A program made the position numbers and the translations under genes. DNA of 41,639 nt. It comes from Campylobacteraceae bacterium. GTDB taxonomy: Bacteria; Campylobacterota; Campylobacteria; Campylobacterales; Campylobacteraceae. Shown here in pieces: positions 41,472 through 41,639 of this stretch. Location of the stretch: NCBI GenBank assembly GCA_031284315.1, contig JAITAB010000052.1, forward strand, positions 1 to 41,639. Reading direction: 5' to 3'. Positions within the stretch are counted from its first letter, which is position 1; each line of letters starts with the position of its first letter. The notes under the pieces are model-generated. The model saw only the letters and a program-made list of their open reading frames with translations. It was not told the DNA's origin and made no database searches.

Positions 41472-41639
41472 TCACCCTCTTTTAAACTCTACTATTCCCT
41501 CGCTTGGGCTGCTTGCGGAAGCGAACGGTTTTTTAGCCATTCTGCCGCTAAGAAAGCTTTTTCGTCCCGCGATGATGGCGTATTTCATCGCTTCCGCCAT
41601 CAAAACAGGCTCTTTTGCATGCGCTAATGCGCTATTTGT
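41472..41639 (-). CDS. thiG: thiazole synthase ThiG, partial (C-terminal 55 residues)
   Basis: The minus-strand frame entering at the right edge reads [20 protein letters not shown], then [28 protein letters not shown], and stops at 41472. This is the C-terminal helix region of ThiG (family pattern NTAIA-AKDPV-MA-A...AVEAGR-AYLAGR...ASASSP-EG), which builds the thiazole phosphate of thiamine from deoxyxylulose phosphate and ThiS-thiocarboxylate. The upstream part lies outside the window. Confidence 0.88.
   Translation of the reverse strand, partial: TNSALAHAKEPVLMAEAMKYAIIAGRKSFLSGRMAKKPFASASSPSEGIVEFKRG

Overview
The window is about 41.6 kb of a moderately AT-rich bacterial chromosome (roughly 40% G+C by eye) that reads as a member of the Campylobacterota (former Epsilonproteobacteria). 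The grounds are: a 14-subunit-type complex I operon in which canonical NuoE and NuoF are missing and an HP1264/HP1265-like protein sits between nuoD and nuoG; a UPF0323 lipoprotein - glutathionylspermidine-synthase-like - D-2-hydroxyacid dehydrogenase - YajQ cluster in the same order as Campylobacter jejuni Cj0371-Cj0374; an S21 protein almost identical to the Campylobacter one; a MqnP/UbiA-type prenyltransferase; and a cysteine-rich Sel1-type lipoprotein. I cannot name the genus.

Layout, left to right. 1-3553 (minus): end of a lipoprotein gene, queD, queE, a uracil-DNA-glycosylase-like gene, a coiled-coil/HTH membrane protein and a polyprenyltransferase. 3665-4570 (plus): miaA. 4571-5747: a gene-free cluster of GTCATTCCCG-type palindromic repeats. 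5748-19376 (minus): the tightly overlapped nuoA-N operon. 19599-20421: a CRISPR array of 13 repeats with no cas gene in the window; its repeat sequence and the degenerate left-end repeat indicate transcription on the minus strand from a leader at about 20422-20600. 20601-22045 (minus): a thioesterase and an N6-adenine DNA methyltransferase. 22215-23711 (plus): a compositionally foreign gene for a membrane protein with a nuclease-like core. 23736-26911 (minus): a YbaK-type deacylase, a His/Tyr-rich exported protein, CcoG and a resolvase-like protein without its catalytic residues. 27092-33514: rpsU, an M48 peptidase/DUF898 pair, a MerR-like/coiled-coil gene and the Cj0371-0374-like cluster. 33865-37526 (minus): a Sel1-type lipoprotein, two DsbA-like thioredoxins, DsbB, an exported protein and purM. 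37612-40849 (plus): coaE, dapF, a Bax-like glucosaminidase, an orphan HicB-like protein and a metallopeptidase-like protein. The window ends with repeats and the 3' end of thiG.

Most genes are ordinary housekeeping functions: respiration (complex I, quinone prenylation, oxidase assembly), tRNA modification (queuosine, i6A), cofactors (CoA, thiamine), lysine/peptidoglycan precursors and periplasmic disulfide chemistry.

The accessory interest lies at 19.4-23.7 kb. By a manual scan the tetramer GATC occurs only about 14 times in the 40 kb outside 22215-23711 but 9 times inside that 1.5-kb gene, while CATG shows the opposite trend. The gene lies divergent from the DNA methyltransferase, with an operator-like set of TTAAGT sites between them. 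The protein combines a DUF697-like membrane region, a PD-(D/E)XK-like core and C-terminal membrane helices. I regard this as the best candidate in the window for an undescribed defence or mobile function, but that function is inference.
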